Positions 26,143 to 35,207 of a stretch of DNA of 64,000 bases are shown here, piece after piece (the first letter of the stretch is position 1; the number at the start of each line of letters is the position of its first letter). The notes under the pieces were generated by a model. That model saw nothing but the letters and a program-made list of their open reading frames with translations, searched no databases and was not told where the DNA came from. This stretch comes from Hymenobacter sp. BT18 (GTDB lineage: Bacteria > Bacteroidota > Bacteroidia > Cytophagales > Hymenobacteraceae), in assembly GCF_012273015.1 (NCBI RefSeq), contig NZ_CP050954.1:2706001-2770000 (forward strand), given 5' to 3'. A program made the translations under genes and the position numbers.

Positions 26143-26456
26143 GTGGTGCTGTCGTCGTGGGGTCTATCCGCTTAGTCGGGCAAAGCTGGGAGGAAGGGGC
26201 AATAGATAATTAAAATAGACAATAGCCGGGGCGTGAAGGTTCACCGGGCACCCGCAATATATTGAATAGTAGATAGAATAGCGCCGCGCCTTGTTTCGCA
26301 CCTGACCCCGCCGGGAAAGCGGGCCGCGAAATGCAGGTGTTGAGCGGCGGCAGCGTAAAGCTACGGGTAATTCTGGCAAGTAAGCAGCGCGGCCTATTTA
26401 GCAGAGACTAAAAGCCGACACCCACCTGTTGCGCCAGCCCCGACGAAGGCCAAAAC
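26143..26456. other. Intergenic stretch without a supported gene
   Basis: The right part (26200-26285) is AT-rich, unlike the surroundings. A 71-codon minus-strand frame is present but has no signal, motif or promoter support. Confidence 0.5.
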
Positions 26457-26666
26457 CTACGCCTTTTTCACAAAGGAGGTCTTGAGTACCATCATCGTGC
26501 CGCCGGCCCGGCCTTCAATTTCCTCGGCGCTGTTGGTAAGGCGAATGTTCTTCACCACGGTGCCGCGCTTGAGCACGGTGGAGGAGCCTTTCACTTTGAG
26601 GTCTTTGATGATGTGTACGGAGTCGCCATCCTGCAGGAGGGCGCCGTTGCTGTCCTTTACGTCCAT
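26457..26666 (-). CDS. PhnA-domain (YjdM-like) protein, C-terminal domain only
   Basis: 69 residues from the ATG at 26666. [20 protein letters not shown] and [19 protein letters not shown] match the C-terminal PhnA domain, and it ends FVKKA. The name comes from the phosphonate operon of E. coli, but the protein is not a phosphonoacetate hydrolase and its role is unknown. The N-terminal zinc ribbon of the longer YjdM proteins is absent; single-domain forms are common in Bacteroidota. The open frame upstream to 26819 is not needed. Confidence 0.85.
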   Translation of the reverse strand: MDVKDSNGALLQDGDSVHIIKDLKVKGSSTVLKRGTVVKNIRLTNSAEEIEGRAGGTMMVLKTSFVKKA

Positions 26667-26745
26667 GAAAAAAAGGTGATTTCGCGCCAGGTAGCCCGGG
26701 CGTGTGGGGCAAATATCGGCAAAGTTGCGCGGGTGCCCGGCCTGA

Positions 26746-27360
26746 CTAAGGCACCAACCGAAAGTCGGGTACTTCCTGGACCTGGCCGGGACCCAGCCCC
26801 AGCAGCTGCGTAGCCCCAATCCGGACGCGCACCAGGCGCAGGGTCGGGAACCCGACGGCGGCCGTCATGCGGCGCACCTGCCGGTATTTCCCTTCCGTAA
26901 CGGTAATGGACACCCAGCTGGTTGGGCCGTGCCGGTCGGAGCGGATGCTGCGCCCCCGGGCCGGGAAGTCGGGCGGGGTTTCCAGGCGGAAAGCCTGGCA
27001 GGGCAGGGTCTGGTACTTCTCGCCCTGCCGCCCGATTTCTACTCCTTGCTGCAGCTGCTGCACGGCTTCGTCGGTGAGCTGGCCGTCTACCTGGGCGTAG
27101 TATTCCTTTTCTACGTGGCGGCTCCGCACGTATTCGCTCATTTTGCCGTCGGTGGTGAGCAGCAGCAGGCCTTCACTGGCTTCGTCGAGGCGGCCAATGG
27201 CCATGATGCCCGCCGGGAAGTCGTACAGCTCGCCCAAAAACCGCTTTTTCCGGGCTTCGCGCGGAGCCTCACTCCGAAACTGGCTGAGGTAGCCGTAGGG
27301 CTTGTGCAACAGGAAATGCCGGTGTGCCGCCGGCGAATCGGCCTCGCTAGTGCTGCTCAT
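26746..27360 (-). CDS. 23S rRNA pseudouridine synthase of the RsuA/RluE group
   Basis: 204 residues from the ATG at 27360, which overlaps the end of the upstream LURP-one gene by 14 bases and suggests coupling. The protein starts [14 protein letters not shown], carries the catalytic Asp in [19 protein letters not shown] near 62-80, and ends with [22 protein letters not shown]. No S4 domain is present, as in RluE (which modifies U2457). The target base is inferred from family similarity. Confidence 0.88.
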   Translation of the reverse strand: MSSTSEADSPAAHRHFLLHKPYGYLSQFRSEAPREARKKRFLGELYDFPAGIMAIGRLDEASEGLLLLTTDGKMSEYVRSRHVEKEYYAQVDGQLTDEAVQQLQQGVEIGRQGEKYQTLPCQAFRLETPPDFPARGRSIRSDRHGPTSWVSITVTEGKYRQVRRMTAAVGFPTLRLVRVRIGATQLLGLGPGQVQEVPDFRLVP

Positions 27361-27934
27361 TAAACACCGCATCAATGGCCAGCCCGGCTGCCAGCAGCAA
27401 GGCCGCGGAGGCCGCCTGCATAGAGCCCATGTCTTCCAGGCTGATCATGTAGTTGTCAGCCGTGGTAAACAGCTCCTTGCCCAGGCCCGCCCACTTTTTG
27501 GTAACGGTGCCGATGGTCTGGCCCGTGGCACTGACGAAGGTGAAGTCCCAGCCCGTCCAGTTGCCTTTCACCTCCGCCACCCGCACGTCGGCGGCCGTGT
27601 ACACGTGAAAGCCGCCCCCGAGAGAGAACAGCTTGCTTTTGAAGTAGCCGATTTTGCTGTTCTGGGCATCAAATACGTTCACGGTAGAGCGCAAAAACGT
27701 CCAGCCCCGTTCCAGGCGCAGCACGGGCCGCTCGTCGTTGAGGGGGCGTACGACCAGCGAAATGGGCGTGTTGCGCTTTTTGGTGAGCAGCCGCAGGTAC
27801 TGAATCCACTTGGGCGTGGTTTCGGTAGCGTAGCCCAGGTGCTCGTTCTGCTCGGGGTCCAGGATATCGTAGGTGTCGGTGAGCTTGAAGTGGCCGACAT
27901 GTTCGCGGATAAAATACGTGCGCCGATTAAGCAT
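27347..27934 (-). CDS. LURP-one-related / phospholipid scramblase-like protein
   Basis: 195 residues. The tubby-like fold of the family is indicated by repeated strand motifs: YDILDPEQNEHLGYA near 24, VFDAQNSKIGYFKSK near 87, FHVYTAADVRVAEVKG near 109 and a hydrophobic C-terminal helix (AASAALLLAAGLAIDAVF). Such proteins may bind or anchor in membranes; bacterial roles are unknown. It precedes the pseudouridine synthase gene with overlapping ends. Confidence 0.8.
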   Translation of the reverse strand: MLNRRTYFIREHVGHFKLTDTYDILDPEQNEHLGYATETTPKWIQYLRLLTKKRNTPISLVVRPLNDERPVLRLERGWTFLRSTVNVFDAQNSKIGYFKSKLFSLGGGFHVYTAADVRVAEVKGNWTGWDFTFVSATGQTIGTVTKKWAGLGKELFTTADNYMISLEDMGSMQAASAALLLAAGLAIDAVFNEQH

Positions 27935-28067
27935 AGGTAGGGGAGAGAAGAAGGAGCCGCAAAGAAAGCGAAAGAAGCGGGATGCGGCCCGGCGGCTACC
28001 TCTGCCATAACTCCAACCGAAAACCCCGCGTTAGGAATACCTCACCATTGCGTTGCCTTGACTAGCT

Positions 28068-28931
28068 ATGTCCGACAAACCGTCTCTTTTTCCGCCCCAG
28101 CACCAGGACGAACAACCAGGGCTGGAATCAAAAATGACTCCCCAACCCGAGTACATCCGCCCCGGCTACCAGGGCGCCAATAAGCTCCGGGACAAAATTG
28201 CCCTCATCACGGGCGGCGACTCCGGCATTGGCCGGGCCGTGGCCGTGCACTTTGCCCGCGAGGGTGCCGACGTGGCCATCGTGTACACGCCCCGGGAAGA
28301 GGAAGACGCCCGGGAGGTGCTGCACCTGGTAGAAGCCGAGGGCCGGCGCTGCGTGCTGCTCCCCGGAGACCTGAAGGACCCTTCCTTCTGCGAGGAAGTG
28401 GTGCGCCGCACCGTGCAGGAGCTGGGCGGCCTCAACATTGTGGTCAATAATGCCGCCGAGCAAAACTGGCACGACTCCCTCTCGGACATCAAAGACCCGG
28501 AACTGGACTCGATTTTTGAGCTGAACATCAAGTCGTTTTTCCGTGTGACGCGGGCGGCGCTGGAGCACCTGCGGGAGGGCGACTCCATCATCAACACCTC
28601 GTCGGTGAATGCGTTTGCCGGGCACGAGCAGCTGCTGGACTACACCTCCACCAAGGGCGCCATTACGGCCTTCACCCGGGCCCTGGCTCTGCAGCTGGCC
28701 TCCAAAGGAATCCGCGTTAACTCCGTAGCCCCTGGGCCCATCTGGACGCCGTTTATTCCTTCCACGGCCAGCGCGCTGAAGGTGCCGCTGTTTGGGCGCG
28801 ATACCCCGATGGGCCGCGCCGGGCAGCCCTCGGAAGTGGCGCCAGCCTACGTGTTTCTGGCTTCGGAAGACGGCTCCTACTTCACCGGTCAGACGCTGCA
28901 CCCCAACGGCGGCAAGGTGGTAAATGCCTGA
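28068..28931 (+). CDS. SDR-family oxidoreductase (YghA / glucose dehydrogenase-like)
   Basis: 287 residues. An N-terminal ~40-residue extension with QHQDEQPG and MTPQPEYIRPGYQGANKL is typical of YghA/GsiB-type SDRs. The cofactor motif is TGGDSGIGRAV near 48, NNAAEQ near 127, and the catalytic Ser-Tyr-Lys set is NTSSV near 177 with YTSTKG near 192. NAD(P)H-dependent reduction or oxidation of small alcohols or aldehydes is expected; members are often linked to stress. A terminator lies ~25 bases downstream. Confidence 0.9.
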   Translation: MSDKPSLFPPQHQDEQPGLESKMTPQPEYIRPGYQGANKLRDKIALITGGDSGIGRAVAVHFAREGADVAIVYTPREEEDAREVLHLVEAEGRRCVLLPGDLKDPSFCEEVVRRTVQELGGLNIVVNNAAEQNWHDSLSDIKDPELDSIFELNIKSFFRVTRAALEHLREGDSIINTSSVNAFAGHEQLLDYTSTKGAITAFTRALALQLASKGIRVNSVAPGPIWTPFIPSTASALKVPLFGRDTPMGRAGQPSEVAPAYVFLASEDGSYFTGQTLHPNGGKVVNA

Positions 28932-28955
28932 TCGTGCTTAAAACAGCATTTTGCG

Positions 28956-28990
28956 AAAGCGCCGCGTGGAGGTACTGCGCGGCGCTTTTT
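28956..28990 (+). terminator. Rho-independent terminator
   Basis: An 11-bp stem AAAGCGCCGCG/CGCGGCGCTTT followed by TTTTT, directly after the SDR gene. Confidence 0.9.
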
Positions 28991-29078
28991 AGTGGCTTTG
29001 CTGAAGTTGGGGTAGGCCGCAGGCAACCCTCGGCGGTAAGGCCGCATCTGCCGGAAACACCTTCTCGTTTTCCGCCCC

Positions 29079-30167
29079 ATGCTGTTTCCCTACCTTTTGG
29101 CCCTGGCCGCTGCTATGACGGCCCCCGCCACCCAACCTCAACCCGTGACCGTAACCGTGGCGCCCACCCGCGTGCTGCTCGAAGAACGCGCCGGCTCCCG
29201 TCTCAACTTCGACTTTCAGGTGCAGGCCGGCACCGATTCGCTCTGGCTGCAGAAAGTAGAAGTTTCCGTCTATGATAAAACCGGCGCTTTGGTAGTGCGC
29301 AAGTTTGTCGACAACAACGGGTTCAGTCCCAGCGTGCAGAGCCTCTCGCACCGGGTGTTTGCGCCGGGGCAGCCAGCCCTGGTATTCAACCCCTTCCACA
29401 CGTTCTCGGCGGACATCGACGTGGCCCGGCTGCGCTACACCTTCGAGTTTCAGACCAGCAAGCGGGCTGAGGTGACGCAAACTGTGGACGTGAAGCCGGA
29501 GCGCTACCAGCCCAAGGCCGCGCTAACCATTCCGGTAGCGGGCCGCCTGCTCATCTGGGACGGGCACGATGAGCATGCCCACCACCGCCGCCTCGACTTT
29601 CGCCACCCCGTGGCCCAGCAGTTCGGCATTCAAAGCAACTTCATGCGCTACGCCCACGATTTTGTAGTAGTAAATGAGCAGGGCGAAAAGCATACCGGCG
29701 ACGGCAAAAAGAACACCGATTACTTCGGCTTTAACCTGCCCGTGCAGGCCCCGGCCGCTGGCCGCGTGGCAGCTGTGTATGCCCAGCAGCCCGACAACGA
29801 CAACGGCCAGGACTTTTTCAACCCGCAGGAAATGGTGGGCAAAGACCCGCTGCTGCTCTACGGCAACTACGTCGTCATCGACCACGGCCAGGGGGAGTTC
29901 AGCCTCATGGGGCACCTGCGCCAGGGCAGCGTGCAGGTGAAAGTGGGCGACCAAGTGCGCGCCGGGCAGGTGCTGGCGAAGGTTGGCTCCTCGGGCAGCT
30001 CCTATTTTCCGCACCTGCACTACGAGCTGCGCACCGGCCCGGCCCTGAACGTGGAAGGCCTGCCCGCGTATTTCCGCAAGTTCCGGTTGTTGCGCGGCAG
30101 CCAAAGCCGCCCCGTCGCCCAAGGCGCCCTCGACAGCGGGGATATTGTGCTGCAGGAGGGCAAGTAA
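29079..30167 (+). CDS. Secreted M23-family metallopeptidase-like protein
   Basis: 362 residues with a short signal peptide. The first ~150 residues form a beta-rich domain. The M23 (lysostaphin/LytM) domain follows at ~165-345, with HDEHAHHRRLDF near 166, the strand VVIDHGQGEFSLMGHLRQGS near 264 and the zinc motif HLHYE near 313. The classic HxxxD first zinc ligand is probably in the HHRRLD region. Members cut peptidoglycan cross-links; relatives without all ligands are regulatory. Envelope location is inferred. Confidence 0.87.
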   Translation: MLFPYLLALAAAMTAPATQPQPVTVTVAPTRVLLEERAGSRLNFDFQVQAGTDSLWLQKVEVSVYDKTGALVVRKFVDNNGFSPSVQSLSHRVFAPGQPALVFNPFHTFSADIDVARLRYTFEFQTSKRAEVTQTVDVKPERYQPKAALTIPVAGRLLIWDGHDEHAHHRRLDFRHPVAQQFGIQSNFMRYAHDFVVVNEQGEKHTGDGKKNTDYFGFNLPVQAPAAGRVAAVYAQQPDNDNGQDFFNPQEMVGKDPLLLYGNYVVIDHGQGEFSLMGHLRQGSVQVKVGDQVRAGQVLAKVGSSGSSYFPHLHYELRTGPALNVEGLPAYFRKFRLLRGSQSRPVAQGALDSGDIVLQEGK

Positions 30168-30185
30168 CGAATCCGTTTAAACAGC

Positions 30186-30222
30186 AAGCGGCTGAAGGTC
30201 GGGTAGCTTCAGCCGCTTTTTT
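30186..30222. terminator. Terminator sharing its stem with 15911-15949
   Basis: The 12-bp stem AAGCGGCTGAAG/CTTCAGCCGCTT is followed by TTTTTT. The stem sequence is nearly identical to the outer stem at 15911. It sits between convergent genes. Confidence 0.9.
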
Positions 30223-30242
30223 ACGTAGGGAAATCTAGTCGG

Positions 30243-31565
30243 CTATTCTCGCTTAAACAGGTAGGTGTTGCCGGCCTGGCGCAGCGTGAACGTGTGCTGA
30301 GCGGCGTCGAAGTCCATCTGCAGACCCGCTTCGGGGTATACAAACTGCGTTTTGGACTTGGGCGTGAGCGGGAAGGCGCCCTGGCCGGTAGCCTGGGCCA
30401 TGAGCGTGTTGCCCGCTACCGTCACGTTGATTTTCAGCGGCATCTGGGCGCTGGCGTAGTTGCCCACGAAGGGGCTTAGGTCGGCCGCCGAGAGGGTAGC
30501 GGCGCTGAAGTCGGGCAGGCGGTAAGGCAGGTTGAAGTAAATGGAAAGCACGCCCAGCAGCACGTCGTTGGTGGGGTAGGGCGTGTTGCTGGTGTAGGCC
30601 ACCGTCAGCTTCTCGGCGGGGAAGTGCGACAGACCGGCCCGGAACCCATCAATGATGCCAAAGTGGCCGTAGCTCTTGTGCCCCGCGAAGGGCAGCATCA
30701 TCAGCCCCAGCCCGTAGCCGTCCTGCGCGGCCTGCATTTGCTCCAGGGTGGCTGGCTTCACCAGCTTGCCCGAGTACAGACCTTCCATAATGCGCGCCAG
30801 GTCCTGGGAGTTGGATACCACGGCCCCGGCCCCGCCCGGAATGCTCATATCGGTTTCGGGCTGGGCTTCCCAGCTGGTGCCGTTCCACTTGTAAGAAGCC
30901 GCCTCTTGTTTCTTAGCGTCGATGCGGCCGCCGTAGTACGTGTCTTTGAGCTTGAGCTTATCGGCAATGCGCTTTTGCAGCACCTGGGCGTAGGGCTGTT
31001 TGGTTACTTTTTCCACGATGTAGCCCAGCAACACATAATTGGTGTTGCTGTAGCTGTACTTGGCGCCCGGCTCAAACTCCACCGGCGCGGCCATCAGCGT
31101 CAACATTTCAGCCTGCGTTTTGGGCTTGGTCATGTACTGCACGTACGCCTCATCGGCGGTGAAGCTGTGCAGGCCGCTGCGGTGCATGAGCAGCTGCTGC
31201 ACCGTGATTTTGGCGGCATTGGGCAGCTGCGGAAACCAGGTAGCCAGGGGCGTGTCCAGCTTCAGCTTGCCTTCTTCTACCAGCTGCATCACCAGCGTAG
31301 CGGTAATAAGCTTGCTCACCGAGCCTATGCGGTAGCGCGTGCCTGCTGTAGCGGGCACCGCGGCCGGGGCAGTCTGGGCCAGGCCCGTAGTGCGCTGGTA
31401 GATTACCTGGCCATTCTGCACCAGCGTGAGGCTGCCCATGGCTTTGTGGCTGGCCTCCAGGGTGGTGAGCAGGCTGTCGAGCTTGGGCTTATTTAGCGTC
31501 TGGGCCAGGGTGGTGCCTGCCCATAGCAACGGCAGCACCAGCAGAGAAAGTGTTTTGCGGAACAT
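30243..31565 (-). CDS. Serine hydrolase of the beta-lactamase class C / penicillin-binding protein group
   Basis: 440 residues from the ATG at 31565, which gives a signal peptide MFRKTLSLLVLPLLWAGTTL. The active site has SVSK (Ser-x-x-Lys) near 84 and the YSN motif (GAKYSYSNTNY) near 169, and a GHKSYGHFG segment near 300 stands in for the KTG region. After ~350 a small beta domain follows. Likely a periplasmic D-Ala or esterase-type hydrolase rather than a resistance enzyme. It follows the LytTR regulator by 32 bases and is probably co-transcribed with it. Confidence 0.87.
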   Translation of the reverse strand: MFRKTLSLLVLPLLWAGTTLAQTLNKPKLDSLLTTLEASHKAMGSLTLVQNGQVIYQRTTGLAQTAPAAVPATAGTRYRIGSVSKLITATLVMQLVEEGKLKLDTPLATWFPQLPNAAKITVQQLLMHRSGLHSFTADEAYVQYMTKPKTQAEMLTLMAAPVEFEPGAKYSYSNTNYVLLGYIVEKVTKQPYAQVLQKRIADKLKLKDTYYGGRIDAKKQEAASYKWNGTSWEAQPETDMSIPGGAGAVVSNSQDLARIMEGLYSGKLVKPATLEQMQAAQDGYGLGLMMLPFAGHKSYGHFGIIDGFRAGLSHFPAEKLTVAYTSNTPYPTNDVLLGVLSIYFNLPYRLPDFSAATLSAADLSPFVGNYASAQMPLKINVTVAGNTLMAQATGQGAFPLTPKSKTQFVYPEAGLQMDFDAAQHTFTLRQAGNTYLFKRE

Positions 31566-31597
31566 AGAACGGTGAGGATATGGTAGAAAGTGAAGCA

Positions 31598-32302
31598 CTA
31601 CTTTTTAAAGAAAGCTAACAGCTCGGCGCGGTAAGAGCTGCCGATGGGAACCAGGGTGCTGTCCTGGAGCAGCACGTTGTCGGGCTGCAGCATTCTGATG
31701 TGGGCCGCGGCTACAATAAAGGAGCGGTGCACCCGCAGAAACGGGCGGCCCAGCACCTCCGTCATTTCCTTCATGGTCTGGTGCAGGAGGTAGGTTTTGA
31801 TGGCTGTGGTTATTTTCACGTAGTCCTTGCAGCCCTCCACATACACAATGTCGCTGTGCGGCACTTTCAGCAGGCCCTGGCGCTCCTTCACCAGCAGGTA
31901 CTTCTCAGCGTCGGCGTCGGCGGGTGGCGCGGGCTGGGTGGCGGGCAGGCGTGAAATGGCCTTCATGAACCGCTCGTAGCTGAAGGGCTTCAGCAGGTAG
32001 TCGAGCACATCCAGCTCGTAGCCCTCGTAGGCATACTCGCGGTAGGCGGTAGTGAGGATGGTTTTGGGCGGCTGCTGCAGGCTTTTGAGAAAGTGCAGCC
32101 CCGTCACCAGCGGCATTTCGATGTCCAGAAACATCAAATCCACGGGCTGCTGGGCCAGGTACTCGTAGGCCTCCATGGCATTGCGGCACTTACCGGCCAG
32201 CGTTAGGCCGGGCGTCTGCCCAATAAACTGGCTGAGCACCTGATGGGCCAGGGGCTCATCGTCCACAATTAGGCAGCGAATGGGCGCGGGCGTGGTGGTC
32301 AT
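31598..32302 (-). CDS. LytTR-family response regulator
   Basis: 234 residues from the ATG at 32302; the longer open frame upstream overlaps the kinase gene and has no support. The receiver domain has the acidic pair in CLIVDDEPLA, the phospho-acceptor Asp in LMFLDIEMP near 57 and the Lys in YLLKPFSYE near 107. The LytTR DNA-binding domain covers ~135-230 (IVYVEGCKDYVKI, FLRVHRSFIV). It should receive phosphate from the kinase encoded just upstream. Confidence 0.93.
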   Translation of the reverse strand: MTTTPAPIRCLIVDDEPLAHQVLSQFIGQTPGLTLAGKCRNAMEAYEYLAQQPVDLMFLDIEMPLVTGLHFLKSLQQPPKTILTTAYREYAYEGYELDVLDYLLKPFSYERFMKAISRLPATQPAPPADADAEKYLLVKERQGLLKVPHSDIVYVEGCKDYVKITTAIKTYLLHQTMKEMTEVLGRPFLRVHRSFIVAAAHIRMLQPDNVLLQDSTLVPIGSSYRAELLAFFKK

Positions 32303-32360
32303 GGTTTCAGGGGTAGAGTCGGCAGAAGAAGAAACAGTTGCAAGGGAGTGCGGCAATAGG

Positions 32361-33497
32361 CTAAGCAAGCCGCAGGGTAAGCTCGGCGCGGTAGCGGCCA
32401 TCCTGCTCAGATAGCTGAAGCGTGTAGGCGCCGGGGTAGTACAGCTCCAGGCGCTGACGGATGTTTTGCAGGCCAATGCCCCCGTTGCGCTTGGGTGAGG
32501 CCGCCGGTGCTTCGGGCAGCATGTCATTTTCGATGAGAAAGTGCAGGCGGCCGGGCGTGGCGGTAAGGGTGGCCGCTACCGAGGCGTCGTCGGAGAAGTG
32601 GTGGCGGCCGTGCTTGAAGCTGTTCTCTACCAGCGGCAGCAGCAGCAGCGGCGGCACCTGCACGCTACTTACGTCGCCCACGGCCCGGAACTGCACCCGC
32701 GCCCCGGCATACTTGCGCTGCTCCAGTTCGAAGTAGTTTTCCAGAAAGGCTACTTCCTCCGCCAAATCAATGCTGGCCTTGCCGCTGTCGTAGAGCACGT
32801 AGCGCATCAGTTCCGAGAGCAGCAGGATAAAGCGCGGCGTTTCGGGCGAGCCGGCCAGGCTCAACCCGTAGATGCTGTTGAGGGTGTTGAACAGGAAATG
32901 GGGCTGCAGCTGCGCCTTCAGCTGCTCCATTTGCAGGGCCAGGTGGTCTTTTTCGAGGTGACGGCGGCGGTATTCCTGCTGGAAGGCCAGGCGCACAAAT
33001 GCCACGCAGCTAAACGCGAGCAGGTCGGTAAACAGCAGGCTGAGGTAATACTGGGCCCGGTGGAGCAGAATAGCGGCCTGCTCCAGGTAATTCTGGTGGT
33101 AGTAAGCGGCTAGCTTGGGCGGGCTGGGCAGATACTGAAACAACCCGTGCGCCAGTACCATGTTCAGCTTGATGCCCCACCACAGGTATACCAGCGCCCC
33201 CAGGCCCAGCAGCGCATAGCGCCGGCGGCGCAGCAGCCACGGCAGCAGCCCCCGGTAAAACGGAAGGATGTAGAGCGTAGCCAGCAGCGCAAACAGCATC
33301 AGCTGGGGGTAGGGCAGGTTGGTACGCTCCCGGATGGGCAGCAGGCGGACGGCCTCCTGCATAAACACATTGTACTTATACAGCCCCACGTACAGCGCCC
33401 ACACCAGCCCCTCAAATACGAGTGGGAAGCGGCTGGGCCGGTCGGTGGCCGGTGGGGAGGTGGGCGTTTTCATGGGGCCAAGTTGGGGAGTTTTCAT
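32361..33497 (-). CDS. LytS-type sensor histidine kinase
   Basis: 378 residues; a second ATG at 33473 is an alternative start. Four transmembrane helices occupy ~25-175. The His_kinase box LQPHFLFNTLNSIYGLSLAG near 197-216 carries the phospho-histidine, and the ATPase N-box is LLPLVENSFKHG near 285 with GGIGLQNIRQRL near 339. No extracellular sensor domain is present, so a membrane or small-molecule signal is likely. Gene order kinase, regulator, serine hydrolase with short gaps points to one operon. Confidence 0.93.
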   Translation of the reverse strand: MKTPQLGPMKTPTSPPATDRPSRFPLVFEGLVWALYVGLYKYNVFMQEAVRLLPIRERTNLPYPQLMLFALLATLYILPFYRGLLPWLLRRRRYALLGLGALVYLWWGIKLNMVLAHGLFQYLPSPPKLAAYYHQNYLEQAAILLHRAQYYLSLLFTDLLAFSCVAFVRLAFQQEYRRRHLEKDHLALQMEQLKAQLQPHFLFNTLNSIYGLSLAGSPETPRFILLLSELMRYVLYDSGKASIDLAEEVAFLENYFELEQRKYAGARVQFRAVGDVSSVQVPPLLLLPLVENSFKHGRHHFSDDASVAATLTATPGRLHFLIENDMLPEAPAASPKRNGGIGLQNIRQRLELYYPGAYTLQLSEQDGRYRAELTLRLA

Positions 33498-33700
33498 ATG
33501 CCCGGCCGCATGCCTGGCGGCTGATTTCGACTAATCGGGGCATTTCTTCGACCAAAAAAAGCGGCGGCCGGCTTCGTCGGGCGGTAAGCTGCCGTGGTCG
33601 AAAAACGCGTGAAACCGCCTGGGCCGCGCTCTTCCTTTGTGTCGTTGCCAGTCGCTGAGTGGCTGACTCTTACCCTTCGACACCCTTTCTTCTTTCCCGT

Positions 33701-35026
33701 ATGAAAACCCTGTTCCGCTCCCTGCTTGCCGCCACGCTCCTCGCCGCTCCAGTGGCCGCCTCGGCCCAGGCCCCCGCTGCTGCCACGGCCGCCGACACCG
33801 CCCGCATCGAGCTTAACCCTGCCCTCATCAACGCCGTGAATACCCAGAGTTTTGAGCAGTTCCGCGAAACGGTGCGGCCCCTCATTGCACAAATGGCCGA
33901 TAAGAAAGTGGTGGCCCTGGGCGAAGGCACCCACGGCACGGCCGAGTTCTACCAGGTGCGCTTCTGGCTCACGCGCATTCTCATGGAAGAGCATGGCTTC
34001 CGGCAGGTGGCCCTGGAAAACACCTACGGCGGCGCCCGCCTGGTAGATGAGGCCCTGCACCAGCACGGCGCCCCGGCCCTCAAGCCCCGCATGCAGAAGC
34101 ACCTGCTCAGCATCTGGCAAAACCAGGAAATGGCTGCCATGCTCAACTGGATGAAGGAATACAACCACCGCCACAACCGCCGTCACCACGTTAGCCTCAC
34201 GGGCATTGATGCCATGTTCGGGACCGACGATGCCCTGCTGGTGCAGGCGGGGCTGAGCAAGCGCAACCCCACCCTGCGCCCGCACATTGAGCAGCTGGTG
34301 AAAAGTGCCGCCTTTCAGGATGCCATGTGGCTGCACATAAACGATGCGGGCTTCAAATTCGACCGCAAAGGCTGGTTGAGCAATGGCCTGGCCGGGTACG
34401 CCGCCGCCGATGAGCTCCTGAAGGCCCTGCCCACCGCCCGCTTGCCCCGCGCCGACCGCGAAGCCCTGGAGCTAACCTTGCAAAACAGCCGCATGGTGTT
34501 CGACTACCCCTACCAGGTGCAGTTCCATAAGCGCGACTCGTCCCGCGACAGCCTGTTTGCGGCCATGGCCCAGCTGCTGGTGCGCCAGCCGGGGAGCAAG
34601 CTCATTATCTGGTCGCACAATGCCCACCTCTCGCGCCAGTCCATGGACCCCACCGACAACAACGGCGGCGGCACCGGGGCATTCCTGGAGCGGATGTTCC
34701 CCGGTCAGTACTTCGTGCTGGGTACCAGTACCGCCTTTGGTACGTTTGCCGCCACGCCGCAGGCTTTTATATCGCCGCTCAGCCCCATGGCCGCCTATCC
34801 GCTGCCCACGCCCAAAGCTGGTTCCTGGGAGGCCTCTTTGGCTCAGGTGAGCAGTCCGGCGTTTTTCTTCAACACCCACCAACTGGGCAGCCAGGACGTG
34901 CAGCGCCCCCAGCGCCTAGTGGGTCAGACGCCCACCAGCACCGATCAGTACGGCAACTATCGGCTTAGCAAGGCCTACGACGCACTGCTGTTCCTGCGCA
35001 CCACCACGGCGGCTACGCCCTTGTAA
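33701..35026 (+). CDS. Erythromycin-esterase-like secreted protein
   Basis: 441 residues from the ATG at 33701, which gives a signal peptide ending near SAQA. The EreA/EreB fold motifs are present: VVALGEGTHGTAEFYQVRFW near 65-84 (with the catalytic-type His), VALENTYGG near 100, LTGIDAMFG near 165 and KLIIWSHNAHLSR near 300. Ere enzymes open the macrolide lactone, but most environmental homologues, particularly exported ones, have unknown substrates; resistance should not be assumed. Confidence 0.88.
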   Translation: MKTLFRSLLAATLLAAPVAASAQAPAAATAADTARIELNPALINAVNTQSFEQFRETVRPLIAQMADKKVVALGEGTHGTAEFYQVRFWLTRILMEEHGFRQVALENTYGGARLVDEALHQHGAPALKPRMQKHLLSIWQNQEMAAMLNWMKEYNHRHNRRHHVSLTGIDAMFGTDDALLVQAGLSKRNPTLRPHIEQLVKSAAFQDAMWLHINDAGFKFDRKGWLSNGLAGYAAADELLKALPTARLPRADREALELTLQNSRMVFDYPYQVQFHKRDSSRDSLFAAMAQLLVRQPGSKLIIWSHNAHLSRQSMDPTDNNGGGTGAFLERMFPGQYFVLGTSTAFGTFAATPQAFISPLSPMAAYPLPTPKAGSWEASLAQVSSPAFFFNTHQLGSQDVQRPQRLVGQTPTSTDQYGNYRLSKAYDALLFLRTTTAATPL

Positions 35027-35207
35027 CCGAGAACTGCTAGCCAAAGAGGCCCGGGTATTGCCGGAAGCAGATTTCGGTAGTCCGCGGGCCTGCGCTGCCG
35101 TCCGTCTGCCCCAGCCGCCCACGCAACCTCTGCCGGAAAGCCGCCGTATCAGGCCCCAGTATAGCCAACGGGCTATATCTGATACTTTCCTCTGATGTTC
35201 TTTCTCC

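Noticed and set aside
26164..26379. A 71-codon minus-strand ORF in the gap before the cold-shock gene.
   Set aside because: No signal, motif, promoter or terminator support and biased composition.
33701..35026. Macrolide resistance gene.
   Set aside because: The erythromycin-esterase-like family is broad; an exported environmental homologue gives no evidence of resistance.
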